Below the pieces are notes generated by a model. It searched no databases and was not told the DNA's origin. It saw only the letters and a list, made by a program, of their open reading frames with translations. Positions 46,342 to 47,550 of a stretch of DNA of 47,550 nt are shown here, piece by piece (position 1 is the stretch's first letter; each line of letters starts with the position of its first letter). This stretch comes from an uncultured delta proteobacterium (lineage in GTDB: Bacteria; Myxococcota_A; Polyangia; Polyangiales; Polyangiaceae), in NCBI GenBank assembly GCA_903870415.1, contig CAIQDA010000084.1, positions 1 to 47,550 of the forward strand. Reading direction: 5' to 3'. The translations under genes and the position numbers were made by a program.

Positions 46342-46491
46342 ATCGTGCACCGCGCACGGAGAATTCCCTCGCGACTGCGTGCTCGCTGAACGCGTGTGCG
46401 GCGTGATGAATGCATTTAACCGCGTTCCCTGTCGTCGCCGTTGCGCCGGTGCGCGGCCCTTCGATACCGTTGCGTCCTTCCTGGAGAAATC

Positions 46492-47550
46492 ATGAGTCTT
46501 CGCGTCCTCGTCTTCGACGGTGATTCACCGCTCGCCAGTTCCCTTGAGCTCGCGCTTGCTCGCCTCGGTTGCGACGTCGTTCGTCAGGGTGAACGAAGCT
46601 CGTTCATGGCCGCGGCCATCGCGAAGGCTCCGGCGCTCATCATTTTTGCCCACCAGCCCGGGCGCACCGAATCGTTCAGCGTGTGCTTGGCGGTGCGGCG
46701 CGACTCCTCGCTTGCGAAGGTGCCGACGGTGGTCGCGTCGACGTACGCCGTTGAAGCGGAATTCGAGAAATTCGCGGGAACGACCCTGCGCGCCGACGCG
46801 TATTTTGCCTCCGTGACTTCCGCCGAGGAGCTGCTCATTCGCTTGCGCGACGTCGTGCCCTCGCTGCCTGCGGCACCTCCAAGCGGCCCCGGCATCGAGA
46901 TCCTCGAAGAGGGTTTCGCTGGCGACGACATGGTCGACGTGGACGACGATGCGCACACCGTCGTGGGGCGCATTCCCGACGAGCTGTTTTTTCGCAAGGA
47001 GCCCGAGCCGGAGAGTGCAAGTCGCCCCACGGTGGACATTCGTGAGTTCGCGGTGGCCGCCGGCGACGACGAGCCCGTGATCGACTTGGTGGTTCCGGTC
47101 GACGACGATGAGTCCATCGTTGCCCTCGGAACGATGCCCGATGCGGAAGAAGCACTGGCGCTGCCTCGTGCCGCGTCGATGCCGCCGCCGATGCCCGCTC
47201 CCGCGCCGTCTTCGGCGGTCTTCGACCTCGACGTGCCGTCGCATGACGCCGATGCCGATGCGGAACGCGCACGGGCAGAAGGTGCCGCGAGCGCGGCAGA
47301 AGCGTTTCGCGCGCAAGCCGAGGCGGCAGCGCGTGACCATGGGGCACAGCTCGCGTCGGCGCGCGCAGATGTCGAGGCGCGCGAACGAGAGGTCGCGACC
47401 CTCAAGGCTTCGCTGGTCGATTCGGATCGCCAGCTTGAGGAGCTTCGCGGGAAGTTGACGTCGGCCTCAAAGGGCCAAAGCAACGTTTCGATGAAAGAGT
47501 TTCTCGATCTGCGCGAACAGATCGGCAAGCGTGATCGTGAGTTGCTCCAG
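46492..47550 (+). CDS. Partial CDS: pseudo-receiver plus acidic linker plus coiled coil (FrzS-like)
   Basis: Frame open from ATG 46492 to the window end (353 codons, no stop; absent from the ORF track). MSLRVLVFDGDSPLASSLELALARLGCDVV..., then ERARAEGAASAAEAFRAQAEAAARDHGAQLASARADVEAREREVATLK. Confidence 0.8.
   Translation, partial: MSLRVLVFDGDSPLASSLELALARLGCDVVRQGERSSFMAAAIAKAPALIIFAHQPGRTESFSVCLAVRRDSSLAKVPTVVASTYAVEAEFEKFAGTTLRADAYFASVTSAEELLIRLRDVVPSLPAAPPSGPGIEILEEGFAGDDMVDVDDDAHTVVGRIPDELFFRKEPEPESASRPTVDIREFAVAAGDDEPVIDLVVPVDDDESIVALGTMPDAEEALALPRAASMPPPMPAPAPSSAVFDLDVPSHDADADAERARAEGAASAAEAFRAQAEAAARDHGAQLASARADVEAREREVATLKASLVDSDRQLEELRGKLTSASKGQSNVSMKEFLDLREQIGKRDRELLQ

Noticed and set aside
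1-47550. CRISPR arrays, IS elements, prophage, toxin-antitoxin or known defence systems
   Set aside because: None seen: no regularly spaced repeats, transposase, integrase or characteristic defence domains. The tandem-XRE protein has no toxin partner.

Overview
GC-rich, densely coding bacterial chromosome segment. Gene content (Hanks-type kinases with periplasmic tails, a TIGR04551-type protein, many lipoproteins, a FrzS-like pseudo-receiver) suggests a myxobacterium; that is inference. I support about 41 CDS and found no rRNA, tRNA, CRISPR array, transposase, integrase or prophage genes. Main blocks: (1) a polyhydroxyalkanoate (PHA) locus at ~1.2-11.1 kb (SDR reductase, phasin, PhaR, PhaE/phasin-like protein, acyl-CoA ligase, class III PhaC) that encloses a 4-gene envelope module (two paralogous lipoproteins flanking a lipoprotein hydrolase and a TIGR04551-like protein); (2) arginine decarboxylase speA with a structured leader; (3) a thiol-redox cluster at 14.9-18.5 kb (GPx, VKOR-DsbA fusion, Cys-rich OmpA-like protein, TlpA); (4) two Ser/Thr kinases; (5) a fadN/fadA-like beta-oxidation cluster with a large sigma54 activator; (6) an orphan Flp pilin beside a Cys-rich lipoprotein, then asd, hisIE and others. 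The most unexpected signal is an 11-bp dispersed motif, TGYATTCTRCA: I found 10 exact copies, all inside unrelated CDSs, on both strands and in all reading frames, where my rough base-composition estimate is well below one. A second clear signal is a set of four PhaR/PhbF-like operators placed symmetrically upstream of the phasin and phaR genes. All counts were made by eye and need computational confirmation.
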